NCBI RefSeq assembly: GCF_900113035.1
Contig: NZ_FONX01000003.1
Location: 62,001-126,000 of the forward strand
Reading direction: 5' to 3'
DNA: 64,000 bases
From: Paracidovorax wautersii
GTDB taxonomy: Bacteria > Pseudomonadota > Gammaproteobacteria > Burkholderiales > Burkholderiaceae_C
Shown here: positions 1 through 9,663 of the stretch, piece after piece
Position numbering within the stretch: the stretch's first letter is position 1
Layout of the letters: each line of letters starts with the position of its first letter
Notes under the pieces: model-generated
Told to the model about the DNA's origin: nothing
Database searches by the model: none
Seen by the model: only the letters and a program-made list of their open reading frames with translations
Position numbers and translations under genes: made by a program

Positions 1-1
1 G

Positions 2-340
2 CGTGGCGAATCGCGCCTTTCGCCCCAGATCGCCTGCAAGGTGCTGGAGGAATTCCGCCGCCTGGGCACGGGCAGCCCGCCGGCCGCGCCAGTGCCGGAG
101 CCCGGCCCCGGCGCCCTGCCCACGCCGCCGGCGCCCGGCCAGCCGCTGCAGGAGCCGCTGACCGACAAGGAGGCGCGCATCCTGGAACTCATCGCCGACG
201 GCCTGAGCAACAAGAAGATCGCCGCCAGCGTCTTCCTGGCCGAAGGCACGGTGAAGAACTACGTGAGCCGCATCATGGAAAAGCTGCACGCCCGCAACCG
301 CACCGAGCTGGCGGTGATGGCGGCCGCGCGGCGCAGCTGA
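2..340 (+). CDS. NarL/FixJ-type response regulator, C-terminal part (5' end outside window)
   Basis: The reading frame is open from the first bases of the window, so the gene starts upstream and only about 112 C-terminal residues are seen. The first visible residues (RGESRLSPQIACKVLEEF) look like the end of a receiver domain and its linker. A proline-rich linker follows, then a LuxR-type helix-turn-helix: LTDKEARILELIADGLSNKK, then the recognition helix around EGTVKNYVSRIMEKL. Proteins of this family bind DNA as phosphorylated dimers. The partner kinase is not visible, so the regulon is unknown. The 127-nt gap to the next gene shows no clear terminator. Confidence 0.9.
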   Translation, partial: RGESRLSPQIACKVLEEFRRLGTGSPPAAPVPEPGPGALPTPPAPGQPLQEPLTDKEARILELIADGLSNKKIAASVFLAEGTVKNYVSRIMEKLHARNRTELAVMAAARRS

Positions 341-467
341 GCGGACTGGGGCCGGCACTCAGGCGCCGGGAGCACCGCCTTTAGAATGCAGCCTGGGTGG
401 CGCGCCATGCGGGCGCGCCAGGTATAGCGAAGGTCGGGCCGCCTCGCGGTTTCCTCCTGTCCGCCCC

Positions 468-1721
468 ATGACCGAATCGTCCCTGCAGTGGCTCGCCGCT
501 GCCCTCTTCGCCCTCGCCCTGGCCCACACCTTCGCGGCCAAGCAGTTCGAGCGGCTCTCGCACCGTTTTCCACGCCATTCCGGCCTCTTCCACCTGCTGG
601 GCGAGGTCGAGGTGGTGTTCGGCCTCTGGGCCATCGTGCTCGTGTGCTGCATGGCCCTGCTGGCCGGCGGGCCCGCGGCCCTGGCCTATGCCGAATCGCG
701 CAACTACACCGAGCCGCTCTTCGTCTTCGTGGTGATGGTGATCGCCGCCTCGCGCCCCGTGCTGTGGGCCGTGTCGGCACTCACGCAAGGGCTGGCGCAG
801 CTAGCGCCGATCTCCACCCCGGTGGCCAGGGTCTGGCTGGGGCTGGCGGCCGTGCCGCTGCTGGGCTCGGCCGTGACCGAGCCGGCGGCCATGACGATCG
901 CCGCGCTCATGCTCGCGCCGCTGGCCTTCCGGCCCGAGGTGCCGGCCATGCCCAAATACCTGGCGCTGGGCGTGCTGTTCGTCAACGTCTCCATCGGCGG
1001 CACGCTCACCGCCTATGCCGCGCCGCCGGTGCTGATGGTGGCCACGACCTGGCAGTGGGACAGCGCCTTCATGTTCCAGCACTTCGGCTGGAAGGCGGCG
1101 CTGGCGGTGTGCTGCAACGCCACCATCGCCACGCTGGCGCTGCGCGCCCATCTGGGTGGCGCGCAGGACGATGGCGAATCCCTGCCCCCGGTGCCGCTGC
1201 CGGTGGTGGCCGTGCATATCGCGCTGCTGGCCGGCGTGGTGCTGTTCGCCCACCATCCGGTGATCTTCCTCGGCATCTTCCTGATGTTCATGGGCTACAC
1301 GCAGGCCTATGCCCGCCACCAGAGCCCGCTGATCCTGAAGGAGGCGCTGCTGGTGGCCTTCTTCCTGGCCGGGCTGGTGGTGCTGGGCGGCATGCAGCGG
1401 TGGTGGCTGCAGCCCATCGTGTCGGGGCTGGAGCCGCTGGCGCTCTTCGCGGGCGCGCTGGGCCTCACGGCCGTGACGGACAACGCGGCGCTGACCTATC
1501 TGGGCTCGCTGATCCAGGGCCTGCCTGCAGAGTCGCGCTACATGCTGGTGGCCGGCGCGGTGGCGGGCGGCGGCCTCACGGTGATCGCCAATGCGCCCAA
1601 CCCGGCCGGGCTGGCGCTGCTCAAGCGCGGGTTCAGCGACGAGACGGTGAGCGCGGGCGGGCTGCTGCTGGGCGCCGCGCTGCCCACGGCCATTGCCGCG
1701 GCGGCCTTTCTGCTGCTGTAG
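468..1721 (+). CDS. Putative Na+/H+ antiporter family membrane protein
   Basis: A 417-residue, strongly hydrophobic protein with about ten or eleven predicted membrane segments spread along its whole length. It starts [20 protein letters not shown]. The sequence resembles the 'putative Na+/H+ antiporter' family (Pfam Na_H_antiport_3 type), recognised by eye from the segment around [15 protein letters not shown] and the conserved [13 protein letters not shown] and NAPNPAG motifs near the C-terminus, which fit ion-transporter discontinuous helices. Location is the inner membrane. It stands alone between a regulator and the convergent lolD gene. The transported ion has not been shown for most members, so the function is a family-level call. 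Confidence 0.8.
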   Translation: MTESSLQWLAAALFALALAHTFAAKQFERLSHRFPRHSGLFHLLGEVEVVFGLWAIVLVCCMALLAGGPAALAYAESRNYTEPLFVFVVMVIAASRPVLWAVSALTQGLAQLAPISTPVARVWLGLAAVPLLGSAVTEPAAMTIAALMLAPLAFRPEVPAMPKYLALGVLFVNVSIGGTLTAYAAPPVLMVATTWQWDSAFMFQHFGWKAALAVCCNATIATLALRAHLGGAQDDGESLPPVPLPVVAVHIALLAGVVLFAHHPVIFLGIFLMFMGYTQAYARHQSPLILKEALLVAFFLAGLVVLGGMQRWWLQPIVSGLEPLALFAGALGLTAVTDNAALTYLGSLIQGLPAESRYMLVAGAVAGGGLTVIANAPNPAGLALLKRGFSDETVSAGGLLLGAALPTAIAAAAFLLL

Positions 1722-1738
1722 CGGCTGCGCACGCCACC

Positions 1739-1789
1739 CGCTATCAATTCAATAGCTGCCAGCCCTTACTGGGAAAGGGCTGGCGGCCG
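1739..1789. repeat. Dispersed Comamonadaceae-type palindromic repeat
   Basis: Two stacked inverted repeats: GCTAT...ATAGC, then CCAGCCCTT, a 7-nt loop and AAGGGCTGG (9-bp perfect stem). It lies between the convergent antiporter and lolD genes, where the hairpin could also act as a bidirectional transcription end, although no T-run is present. Related sequences occur at about 4953, 38465 and 42720 in this window. The attribution to a family-wide repeat is from memory. Confidence 0.6.
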
Positions 1790-1791
1790 AT

Positions 1792-2478
<687 letters not shown>

Positions 2479-2524
2479 CTCGATTCTCCAGCGCGCAAAG
2501 CGCTACCCACAGCCCATGAAACCG

Positions 2525-2650
2525 GCATGGCCCAGTCCAGTGGCAGCCCAGCAAGGGCCGCCCCGCAGCGAGGGCTGCGTCCACCCGCCCGACGTGCGCA
2601 GCACGCCGAGAGCGGGGGGAAGCCGCGAAGCGGCTCAGGGGGGTGTTCCC
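2525..2650. repeat. Intergenic repeat-like sequence between lolC and lolD
   Basis: The spacer between the two lol genes contains a short palindrome (AGCCGCGAAGCGGCT type) followed by GC-rich stretches with runs of G. From memory this resembles a second dispersed intergenic repeat of Acidovorax-like genomes. The leftward frame is open here (about 61 codons) but has no recognisable product, so I treat the stretch as non-coding. Confidence 0.4.
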
Positions 2651-2652
2651 GG

Positions 2653-3906
2653 CTACTCATAGCGCAGGGCCTCCGCCGGGTTGACGCGGCTGGCGCGCCA
2701 GCTGGGGTACAGGGTGGCGACGAACGCCAGGATCAGGGAGATGACGGCGATGGGCACGATGTCGCTGCGCTGCGGGTCGCTGGGCATCTTGCTGATGAGG
2801 TAGATGTCCTTGGGCAGGAAGTTGGCGTGCAGCGCGTGCTCGATGGCGGGCACGATCACGTCGATGTTGAAGGCGATCAGGAGGCCCAGGGCCAGCCCGC
2901 CCAGCGTGCCGATCACGCCCACCATGGCGCCCTGCACCACGAAGATGCCCATGATGCTGCGCGGGCTGGCGCCCAGCGTGCGCAGGATGGCGATATCGGC
3001 GCGCTTGTCGGTCACCGTCATCACCAGGGTGGAGACGAGGTTGAACGCCGCCACTGCCACGATCAGCGTGAGGATGATGAACATCATGCGTTTTTCCAGC
3101 TGCACGGCGGCGAACCAGGTGCGGTTCTGCTGCGTCCAGTCGCGGATCAGCAGATCGCCCGAGAGCGAGTGCGCCAGCTGCTGGGCCACCTCGGGCGCCT
3201 GCTGCAGGTCGCGCAGCTTCAGGCGGATGCCGGTAGGGCCTTCGAGGCGGAAGATGCGCTCGGCGTCGGCGTAGTGCATCAGCACCAGGGTGGAGTCGTA
3301 TTCGTAGTGGCCGGAATTGAAGGTGCCCGCCACCGTCATCTGCTTGAGGCGCGGCAGCACGCCGGCCGGCGTCACCTGCCCGCCGGGGGCGATCAGCGTG
3401 ATCACGTCGCCCGCGCGCACGCCCAGCGCCCGGGCCAGCTCGCTGCCCAGCACCACGCGGAATTCGCCGGGCACCAGCGCGGCCAGCTCCTGCTGGTTGG
3501 CGGCGGCCAGGTCGGTCACCTCGCCCTCGCGGGCCGGGTCGATGCCGCGCACCAGCGCGCCGCGCATGTCCTCGCCCCGCGCCAGCAGCGCCTGGGCCGA
3601 GACGAAGGGCGCGGCGCCCACCACCTCGGGGTTGGCGCGCGCCTCGGCCATGGTGCGCTGGATGTCGGGCAGCGCCCCGCCGTTCGGGGCGAAGATCTCG
3701 ATGTGCGAGACCACGCTCAGCATGCGGTCGCGCACTTCCTTCTGGAAGCCGTTCATCACGCTCAGCACGATGATGAGCGCCGCCACGCCGAGCGCGATGC
3801 CCAGCATGGACACGCCGGAGATGAAGGAGATGAAGCCATTGCGCCGCGTGGCGCGGCCTGCCCGGGTGTAGCGCCAGCCCAGGGCCAGTTCGTAGGGGAT
3901 TTGCAT
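2653..3906 (-). CDS. lolC: Lipoprotein-releasing ABC transporter permease (LolC/LolE type)
   Basis: A 417-residue inner-membrane permease. The start chosen is the ATG at 3906 (MQIPYELALGWRYTRAG), which matches the usual N-terminus of LolC/E; the frame stays open further upstream without homology. Layout: one membrane helix near residues 20-45, a large periplasmic domain, then three helices in an FtsX domain near the C-terminus (VAVAAFNLVSTLVMTVTDK, then IGTLGGLALGLL). Together with LolD it extracts lipoproteins destined for the outer membrane. Only one permease is present here, so it may act as a homodimer or have a partner elsewhere. LolC and LolE cannot be separated from sequence alone. Confidence 0.9.
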   Translation of the reverse strand: MQIPYELALGWRYTRAGRATRRNGFISFISGVSMLGIALGVAALIIVLSVMNGFQKEVRDRMLSVVSHIEIFAPNGGALPDIQRTMAEARANPEVVGAAPFVSAQALLARGEDMRGALVRGIDPAREGEVTDLAAANQQELAALVPGEFRVVLGSELARALGVRAGDVITLIAPGGQVTPAGVLPRLKQMTVAGTFNSGHYEYDSTLVLMHYADAERIFRLEGPTGIRLKLRDLQQAPEVAQQLAHSLSGDLLIRDWTQQNRTWFAAVQLEKRMMFIILTLIVAVAAFNLVSTLVMTVTDKRADIAILRTLGASPRSIMGIFVVQGAMVGVIGTLGGLALGLLIAFNIDVIVPAIEHALHANFLPKDIYLISKMPSDPQRSDIVPIAVISLILAFVATLYPSWRASRVNPAEALRYE

Positions 3907-4006
3907 GAAATGTGAAGTGGCCCAGGCGCCGCTCGGGAAGAGCTCGGGAGAGGGTTGTTGGCGGCTGCCGGGCGGCGCCGATTGTGGCATCCCTGAGAAT
4001 AAGAGG

Positions 4007-4960
4007 ATGTCGGACGCCAACCATTTGCTGATTCCCTTCGCTGCCAGCACCGCCGACGGGTGCCGCGACGCCTTGCAGGGCCTGGCCCTGCCCCACCTGG
4101 ACCGGCTGCTGCAGCGGCTGTCCCCCCACCCCGCCAGCGACCCTGGCGAAGAGACCGACTTCACCCCGCCGCACGAACGCGCCCTGGCCCGCCACCTGGG
4201 CCTGCCCGCCAGCGCCGAGGGCACCACGCCCTGGGCCGCCTGGCACATGCGGCAGTCCGGCGCCGACGGGGGCGACACGCCCGCCGCCTTCGTCACCCCC
4301 TGCCAGTGGCAGGTGACGACCGACCGCGTGAACCTGACCGACCCGGCCGCGCTGCGCCTGTCCGAGGCCGAATCGCGCCGGCTGCTGGACATCCTCGCGC
4401 CCTGGTTCGCCGAAGACGGCATCACCCTGGCCTACGACCAGCCCACCCGGTGGCTGGCGCGCGGCGCGGTGTTCGACGGCCTGGCCACCGCATCGCTCGA
4501 CCGCGTGGTGCAGCGCGACGTGCGCGCCTGGCTGCCCGACCCGGCCCGGGCCCGCACCCTGCACCGCCTGCACAGCGAGATGCAGATGCTGCTCTACACC
4601 CACCCCTTCAACGACGAACGCGCCGCGCAGGGCCTGCCGCCCGTCAACGCCTTCTGGGTGCATGGCGCAGGCCGCCTGCACGCGCCGCCCTCGAACGTGC
4701 CGCACCCCGAGATGCCCCTGGCCCTGCGCGATGCCGCCCTGCGGGAAGACTGGCGCGCCTGGGCCGCCGCCTGGGCCGAGATCGACGCCGGCCCCGTCGC
4801 CCGCCTGGCCGAGCATGTGGCCGCAGGCGGCATCGCCCGCCTGACGCTCTGCGGCGAACGCAGCGCCCTGGCCTGGCACACGGCGCCGCGCGGCCTGTGG
4901 AAGAAGATTCAAAGCGTTTTCCGCCCGCAGCGCTTTGCCGACGTGCGCAACCAGCTATGA
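4007..4960 (+). CDS. RpfE/phosphoglycerate-mutase-like conserved protein upstream of recJ
   Basis: A 317-residue soluble protein starting MSDANHLLIPFAAS (ATG 4007, preceded by an AAGAGG-like ribosome site). It belongs to a conserved beta-proteobacterial family that usually sits just before recJ and has been annotated either as 'phosphoglycerate mutase' or as an RpfE-type regulatory protein. The motif around LHRLHSEMQMLLYTHPFNDE and the following NAFWVHG are hallmarks I recall for the family. No biochemical function is established to my knowledge. Its stop codon overlaps the recJ start (ATGA), so translation is probably coupled. Confidence 0.75.
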   Translation: MSDANHLLIPFAASTADGCRDALQGLALPHLDRLLQRLSPHPASDPGEETDFTPPHERALARHLGLPASAEGTTPWAAWHMRQSGADGGDTPAAFVTPCQWQVTTDRVNLTDPAALRLSEAESRRLLDILAPWFAEDGITLAYDQPTRWLARGAVFDGLATASLDRVVQRDVRAWLPDPARARTLHRLHSEMQMLLYTHPFNDERAAQGLPPVNAFWVHGAGRLHAPPSNVPHPEMPLALRDAALREDWRAWAAAWAEIDAGPVARLAEHVAAGGIARLTLCGERSALAWHTAPRGLWKKIQSVFRPQRFADVRNQL

Positions 4961-4972
4961 AAATAGTAGCAA
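4953..4972. repeat. Fragment of the dispersed repeat spanning the recJ start codon
   Basis: The segment AGCTATGAAAATAGTAGC matches, in reverse, the GCTACT...ATAGCTG core of the repeat near 38500. The recJ ATG lies inside it, so the first few RecJ codons appear to derive from the repeat. Confidence 0.45.
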
Positions 4973-6672
4973 GAGACATTCCCCCCCGCGCCGCTTGGGC
5001 GCTGGAGCAGGCCGGCGTCCACCCGCTGCTGGCCCGGCTCTACGCCGCGCGCGGCATCCGCCTGCACGACGAGCTGGACGACGCCTTGAAGCGCCTGCTG
5101 CCGCCCGAGACCCTGCTGGGCGCCCGCGAGGCCGCCGTGCTGCTGGCCGACGCCATCGCCGCCGACCGCCGCATCGTCGTGGTGGCCGACTACGACTGCG
5201 ACGGCGCCACCGCCTGCGCCGTGGCCGTGCGCGGCCTCAGGCTGCTCGGCGGGCGGCAGGTCGATTACCTGGTGCCCGACCGCGTGGCCGACGGCTACGG
5301 CCTCACCCCCACCATCGCCCGGCGCGTGCACGAGCGCGGCGCCGACCTGCTGGTCACCGTGGACAACGGCATCGCCAGCGTGGACGGCGTGGCCGAGGCC
5401 CGCGCCCTGGGCCTGTCGGTGCTCGTCACCGACCACCACCTGCCCGGCCCCGCCCTGCCCGTGGCCGACGCCATGGTCAACCCCAACCAGCCCGGCTGCG
5501 CGTTCGAGAGCAAATCCATCGCTGGCGTGGGCGTGATGTTCTACGTGCTGATGGCGCTGCGCACCGAGCTGCGCCGGCGCGGCGTGTTCGACGCCGCCAG
5601 CCAGCCCCGGCTGGAACCGCTGCTGCCGCTGGTGGCCCTCGGCACCGTGGCCGACGTGGTGCGGCTGGACAGCAACAACCGCCGCCTGGTGGCGCAGGGC
5701 CTGAAGCGCATCCGCGCCGGCCAGATGCAGCCCGGCATCGCCGCGCTCTTCACCGCCGCCGGGCGCAAGGCCGACGCGGCCACCACCTTCGACTTCGGCT
5801 TCGCCCTCGGCCCGCGCATCAACGCCGCCGGCCGGCTGGCCGATATGACGCTGGGCATCGAATGCCTGCTGACCGACGACCCCGGCCGCGCCGCCGAGCT
5901 GGCGCGCACGCTCGACGCCATCAACCGCGAGCGCCGCGAGATCGAGGGCGGCATGCGCGAGCAGGCCCTGCTGCTGGCCGAAAACCTGTTCGGCGACACC
6001 GACACGCCGCCGCCCGCCATCAGCGTCTTCGACCCCGACTTCCACGAAGGCGTGGTCGGCATCGTCGCCAGCCGCCTCAAGGACAAGCTGCACCGCCCGA
6101 CCTTCGTCTTCGCGGCCAGCGCCGCGCCGGGCAAGGAACACGAGATAAAGGGCTCGGGCCGCTCCATTCCGGGCTTTCACCTGCGCGATGCGCTGGACCT
6201 GGTCGCCAAGCGCCACCCGGGGGTACTGCTGAAGTTCGGCGGCCACGCCATGGCGGCCGGCTGCACGGTGGCGCGCGAGGCGTTCGAGACCTTCGAGCAA
6301 GCCTTCGCCCAGGTCGCCCAGGAATGGCTGGACGCCGCCACCCTCACCCGCCGCATCGACACCGACGGCCCGCTCGCCCCCGAATACTGCCGCGCCGACA
6401 TCGTGGACACGCTGCACCGCGAGGTCTGGGGCCAGGGCTTCGCACCGCCCACCTTCAGCGAAGAGGTCGAAGTCGTCAGCCAGCGGCTGGTGGGCGAAGG
6501 CAAGAACCACCTCTCGCTCAAGCTCATCCACCAGGGCAACCCCATCGACGCCATCTGGTTCGGCCACACCGACCCGCTGCCCGCGCGCGTGCTGCTGGCC
6601 TTCCGGCTCGACGTGAACGAGTGGAAGAACGAGCGGCGCGTGCAGTTCCTCGTCGAAGGCGCCCAGCTCTGA
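4957..6672 (+). CDS. recJ: Single-stranded-DNA-specific exonuclease RecJ
   Basis: A 571-residue protein of normal RecJ length. The DHH phosphoesterase core is clear: VVVADYDCDGATA (motif I), LVTVDNGI, and VTDHHLPG (the DHH motif). Next come a DHHA1 domain with GRSIPGFHLRDAL and FGGHAMAAGC, and a C-terminal OB-like region. RecJ is a 5'-3' exonuclease acting in RecF-pathway recombination and mismatch repair. The start ATG overlaps the preceding gene's stop by 4 nt. Confidence 0.95.
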   Translation: MKIVARDIPPRAAWALEQAGVHPLLARLYAARGIRLHDELDDALKRLLPPETLLGAREAAVLLADAIAADRRIVVVADYDCDGATACAVAVRGLRLLGGRQVDYLVPDRVADGYGLTPTIARRVHERGADLLVTVDNGIASVDGVAEARALGLSVLVTDHHLPGPALPVADAMVNPNQPGCAFESKSIAGVGVMFYVLMALRTELRRRGVFDAASQPRLEPLLPLVALGTVADVVRLDSNNRRLVAQGLKRIRAGQMQPGIAALFTAAGRKADAATTFDFGFALGPRINAAGRLADMTLGIECLLTDDPGRAAELARTLDAINRERREIEGGMREQALLLAENLFGDTDTPPPAISVFDPDFHEGVVGIVASRLKDKLHRPTFVFAASAAPGKEHEIKGSGRSIPGFHLRDALDLVAKRHPGVLLKFGGHAMAAGCTVAREAFETFEQAFAQVAQEWLDAATLTRRIDTDGPLAPEYCRADIVDTLHREVWGQGFAPPTFSEEVEVVSQRLVGEGKNHLSLKLIHQGNPIDAIWFGHTDPLPARVLLAFRLDVNEWKNERRVQFLVEGAQL

Positions 6673-6692
6673 CCGGCCATCCCCCCCTCTCC

Positions 6693-7976
6693 ATGCCTGC
6701 CGATTCCTCTTTCGTTTACGACGTCGCCATCATCGGCGGCGGCATCGTCGCCCACCAGATCGCGCTGCAGCTGCTGGCGCGCGGCCAGCGCATCGCCCTC
6801 ATCGACGACGGGCCGCCCGGCGGCCGGCAGGCCGCGAGCTTCGGCAATGCGGGCTGGCTCTCCAGCCATTCGGTCATGCCGCCGGCCTACCCCGGCGTCT
6901 GGAAGCAGATCCCGCGCTGGCTGCTCGACCCGCTAGGCCCCCTCACGGTGCGCATGCCCCAGGCGCTGCGCGCCACGCCCTGGCTGCTGAACTACCTGCG
7001 CGCCGCCAGCACGCCCGAGAAGGTGCGGCGCACCGCCGCCGCGCTGCGCACCCTGCTGAAGGACGCGCCCGCGCTGCACGCCGCCGTGGCGGACCAGGTC
7101 GGCGCGCAGGACCTGATCGACGCGCACAGCGGCCTGCTGCACGCCTTCCCGGACCGGGCGTTCTACGAGCGCTCCCGCTTCGGCTGGGACGTGCGCCGCT
7201 CGCTGGGCATCGAGGTGCAGGAGCTCGATGCCCCCGCCCTGCACGCGCTGGAGCCCTACCTGAGCCGCGACTACCGCTTCGGCCTCTTCGTGCCCGAAGC
7301 CGGGCGCTGCCGGCAGCCGGCCGCCTACGTCCAGCGCATCGCGGCGCACCTGGACGCGCACGGCCTGCAGCGCGTCACCGCGCAGGCACGCGGCTTCGAC
7401 CTGCGGAACGGGCGCCTGGCCGCCGTTCGCACCACGCAGGGCGCCATCGCCTGCCGCCAGGCCGTGGTGGCGGCCGGCATCGGCTCCAGGGGCCTGGCCG
7501 ACGCGCTGGGCGACCGCCTGCCGCTGGAAAGCGAGCGCGGCTACCACGCCATGGTGCTGGGCGAAGGCCTGCGCGGCCCGCAGGTGCCGGTGATGCTGGA
7601 AGACCGCAAGGTCATCGTCCACCAGATGCAGCACGGCGTGCGCTGCGCGGGCCAGGTCGAGATCGCCGGCACCCGCGCCGCGCCCCGCTGGCAGCGCGCG
7701 GACGTGGTGCGCTTGCACCTGCTCGCGGCCTTCCCCACGCTCTGCGCCGACCGGCCCGACGCCGCCACCGACCAGTGGCTGGGCCACCGCCCCAGCACCT
7801 ACGACGGCCTGCCCGCCATCGGCCCCTCGCCGCGCTGCCCCCAGGTGGTCTATGCCTGCGGGCACGGCCACGTCGGCCTGGTGGGCTCGGCCCGCACCGG
7901 CCGCGTGGTCGCGCAGCTGCTGACGGGCGAGGCGACCGACATCGATCTCGCACCGTTTTCGCTGCAGCGGTTCTGA
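6693..7976 (+). CDS. FAD-dependent oxidoreductase, D-amino-acid dehydrogenase (DadA)-like
   Basis: A 427-residue protein with an N-terminal dinucleotide-binding motif, VAIIGGGIVAHQIALQLL (GxGxxx type), followed by the DadA-like segment ASFGNAGWLSSHSVMPPAYP. A C-terminal FAD-contacting part reads PAIGPSPRCPQVVYACGHGH. DAO-family enzymes oxidise amino acids or related amines and pass electrons to quinone or oxygen. The substrate cannot be read from the sequence. It lies 20 nt after recJ on the same strand but is not functionally related to it. Start chosen: ATG 6693 (MPADSSFVYDVAIIGGG). Confidence 0.85.
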   Translation: MPADSSFVYDVAIIGGGIVAHQIALQLLARGQRIALIDDGPPGGRQAASFGNAGWLSSHSVMPPAYPGVWKQIPRWLLDPLGPLTVRMPQALRATPWLLNYLRAASTPEKVRRTAAALRTLLKDAPALHAAVADQVGAQDLIDAHSGLLHAFPDRAFYERSRFGWDVRRSLGIEVQELDAPALHALEPYLSRDYRFGLFVPEAGRCRQPAAYVQRIAAHLDAHGLQRVTAQARGFDLRNGRLAAVRTTQGAIACRQAVVAAGIGSRGLADALGDRLPLESERGYHAMVLGEGLRGPQVPVMLEDRKVIVHQMQHGVRCAGQVEIAGTRAAPRWQRADVVRLHLLAAFPTLCADRPDAATDQWLGHRPSTYDGLPAIGPSPRCPQVVYACGHGHVGLVGSARTGRVVAQLLTGEATDIDLAPFSLQRF

Positions 7977-8074
7977 CCGCCCCCCTGCCCGGCGGGCGGG
8001 CATCGCCATGGCGCCATGAGGCTTTCCGGCTGGCGCCTACCCGCCAGCCGGAACGATCGGCCTAGAATGGTCCG

Positions 8075-8938
8075 GTGACCATCCTCCTCAACGCCGACCT
8101 GCATTGCCACTCCGTGGTGTCCGACGGCACGCTCACCCCCGAAGCGCTGGCCGCCCGCGCGCGCGCCAACGGCGTGCAGCTCTGGGCCCTGACCGACCAT
8201 GACGAGATCGGCGGCCAGCACCGCGCCGCTGCGGCCGCCCGTGCCGAGGGCATGGCCTATCTCACGGGCACCGAGATCTCCGTCACCTTCGCGGGCACCA
8301 CGGTCCACATCGTGGGCCTGGGCTTCGACCCGGGCGATGCGCGGCTGGCTCAGGGCCTGGCCGCCACCCGTGGCGGGCGCGGCGAGCGGGCGCAGGAGAT
8401 GTCGCGCCAGTTGGCGCAGGTGGGCATCCAGGGCGCCTACGAAGGCGCGCTGAAATATGTGGGCAACCCCGAGCTGATCTCGCGCACGCACTTCGCCCGC
8501 TTCCTCGTGGAAACCGGCGTCTGCCACGACACGCCCGAGGTCTTCCGCAAATACCTCACCGAGGGCAAGCCCGGCTACGTGCCGCACCGCTGGGCCGCGC
8601 TGGGCGATGCCGTGCGCTGGGTGACCGAGGCCGGCGGCATGGCCGTCATCGCCCACCCCGCGCGCTACAAGTTCACGCCCAACGAGGAATACGCGCTCTT
8701 TTCCGAGTTCAAGGAACACGGCGGGCGCGGCGTGGAGGTGGTGACGGGCAGCCATTCGCCGGCCGAATACGTGACCTATGCCGCGATGGCGAAAGAATTC
8801 GGCCTGGCCGCCTCGCGCGGCAGCGATTTCCACAGCCCCGACGAATCCCATACCGACCTGGGCATGCTGCCCGACCTGCCGGGCCAGCTCACGCCCGTGT
8901 GGGAACTGCTGGCGGACCGCATCCGCCCGGCGCACTGA
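8075..8938 (+). CDS. PHP-domain 3',5'-nucleoside bisphosphate phosphatase / RNase AM (YciV/TrpH type)
   Basis: A 287-residue protein starting with GTG. PHP metal-binding motifs are visible: DLHCHSVVSDG (D8, H10, H12), LTDHDEIGG (D41, H42, D43), GTEIS (E67), IAHPARY and RGSDFHSPDE. Characterised members (E. coli YciV) hydrolyse 3',5'-nucleoside bisphosphates and mature the 5' ends of ribosomal RNAs. The yciO-like gene follows 19 nt downstream, a pairing also known from enterobacteria (yciV-yciO), which supports the assignment. Confidence 0.88.
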   Translation: MTILLNADLHCHSVVSDGTLTPEALAARARANGVQLWALTDHDEIGGQHRAAAAARAEGMAYLTGTEISVTFAGTTVHIVGLGFDPGDARLAQGLAATRGGRGERAQEMSRQLAQVGIQGAYEGALKYVGNPELISRTHFARFLVETGVCHDTPEVFRKYLTEGKPGYVPHRWAALGDAVRWVTEAGGMAVIAHPARYKFTPNEEYALFSEFKEHGGRGVEVVTGSHSPAEYVTYAAMAKEFGLAASRGSDFHSPDESHTDLGMLPDLPGQLTPVWELLADRIRPAH

Positions 8939-8957
8939 CCGCCACGAGGGCACCGCC

Positions 8958-9593
8958 ATGGCGCAGTATTTCGAAGTCCACCCCGACAACCCCCAGCCGC
9001 GCCTGCTCAAGCAGGCCGCCGCGCTGCTGCAAAAGGGCGGCATCCTGGCCGTGCCCACCGACTCCAGCTATGCCCTCGTCTGCCACCTAGACGACAAGGA
9101 TGCCGTCGAGCGCCTGCGCCGCATCCGTGGCGTGGACGAGAAGCACCACCTCACCCTGCTGTGCCGCGACCTTTCGGAGCTGGCCAGCTACGCGCGGGTG
9201 GACAACCGCCAGTACCGGCTGCTCAAGCTGGGCACGCCGGGCCCCTACACCTTCATCCTCGAAGCGACCAAGGAAGTGCCGCGCCGCGTGAGCCACCCCT
9301 CGCGCAAGACCATCGGCCTGCGCGTGCCCGACCGCAAGGGCCTGCAGCTGCTGCTGGAACTGCACGGCGCGCCGCTGCTGGCGACCACGCTGATCCCCTC
9401 CGGCGAGAGCGAGCCGCTCAACGACCCGCAGGACATCCGCGCCCGCTACGAGAAGCTGCTGGACGCCATCGTCGATGCAGGCGCCTGCCCGCTGCAGCCC
9501 ACCACCGTGCTGGACCTGACCCCCATGGGCACCGGGGGCGATGCCGAGGTGATCCGCGAAGGCCGGGGCAGCCTGTCGGCGCTGGGGCTGTGA
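8958..9593 (+). CDS. YciO/Sua5/YrdC-family protein (threonylcarbamoyl-AMP synthase-like)
   Basis: A 211-residue single-domain YrdC-fold protein. Family hallmarks are PTDSSYALVCHLDDKDAV near residue 33, the KHHLTLLCRDLSEL segment, and TPGPYTFILEATKEVPR. True Sua5/YrdC enzymes make threonylcarbamoyl-AMP for tRNA t6A. YciO-type paralogues such as this one have a weaker or unclear role. The ATG at 8958 is preceded by CACGAGGG. It is likely co-transcribed with the PHP phosphatase gene. Confidence 0.85.
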   Translation: MAQYFEVHPDNPQPRLLKQAAALLQKGGILAVPTDSSYALVCHLDDKDAVERLRRIRGVDEKHHLTLLCRDLSELASYARVDNRQYRLLKLGTPGPYTFILEATKEVPRRVSHPSRKTIGLRVPDRKGLQLLLELHGAPLLATTLIPSGESEPLNDPQDIRARYEKLLDAIVDAGACPLQPTTVLDLTPMGTGGDAEVIREGRGSLSALGL

Positions 9594-9663
9594 AAGCAAG
9601 TTAACGATCGATTGCCACGGGCCTCTACGCAGGCCAAGCGCGCTCTCTGAGACAATTCCGCCC

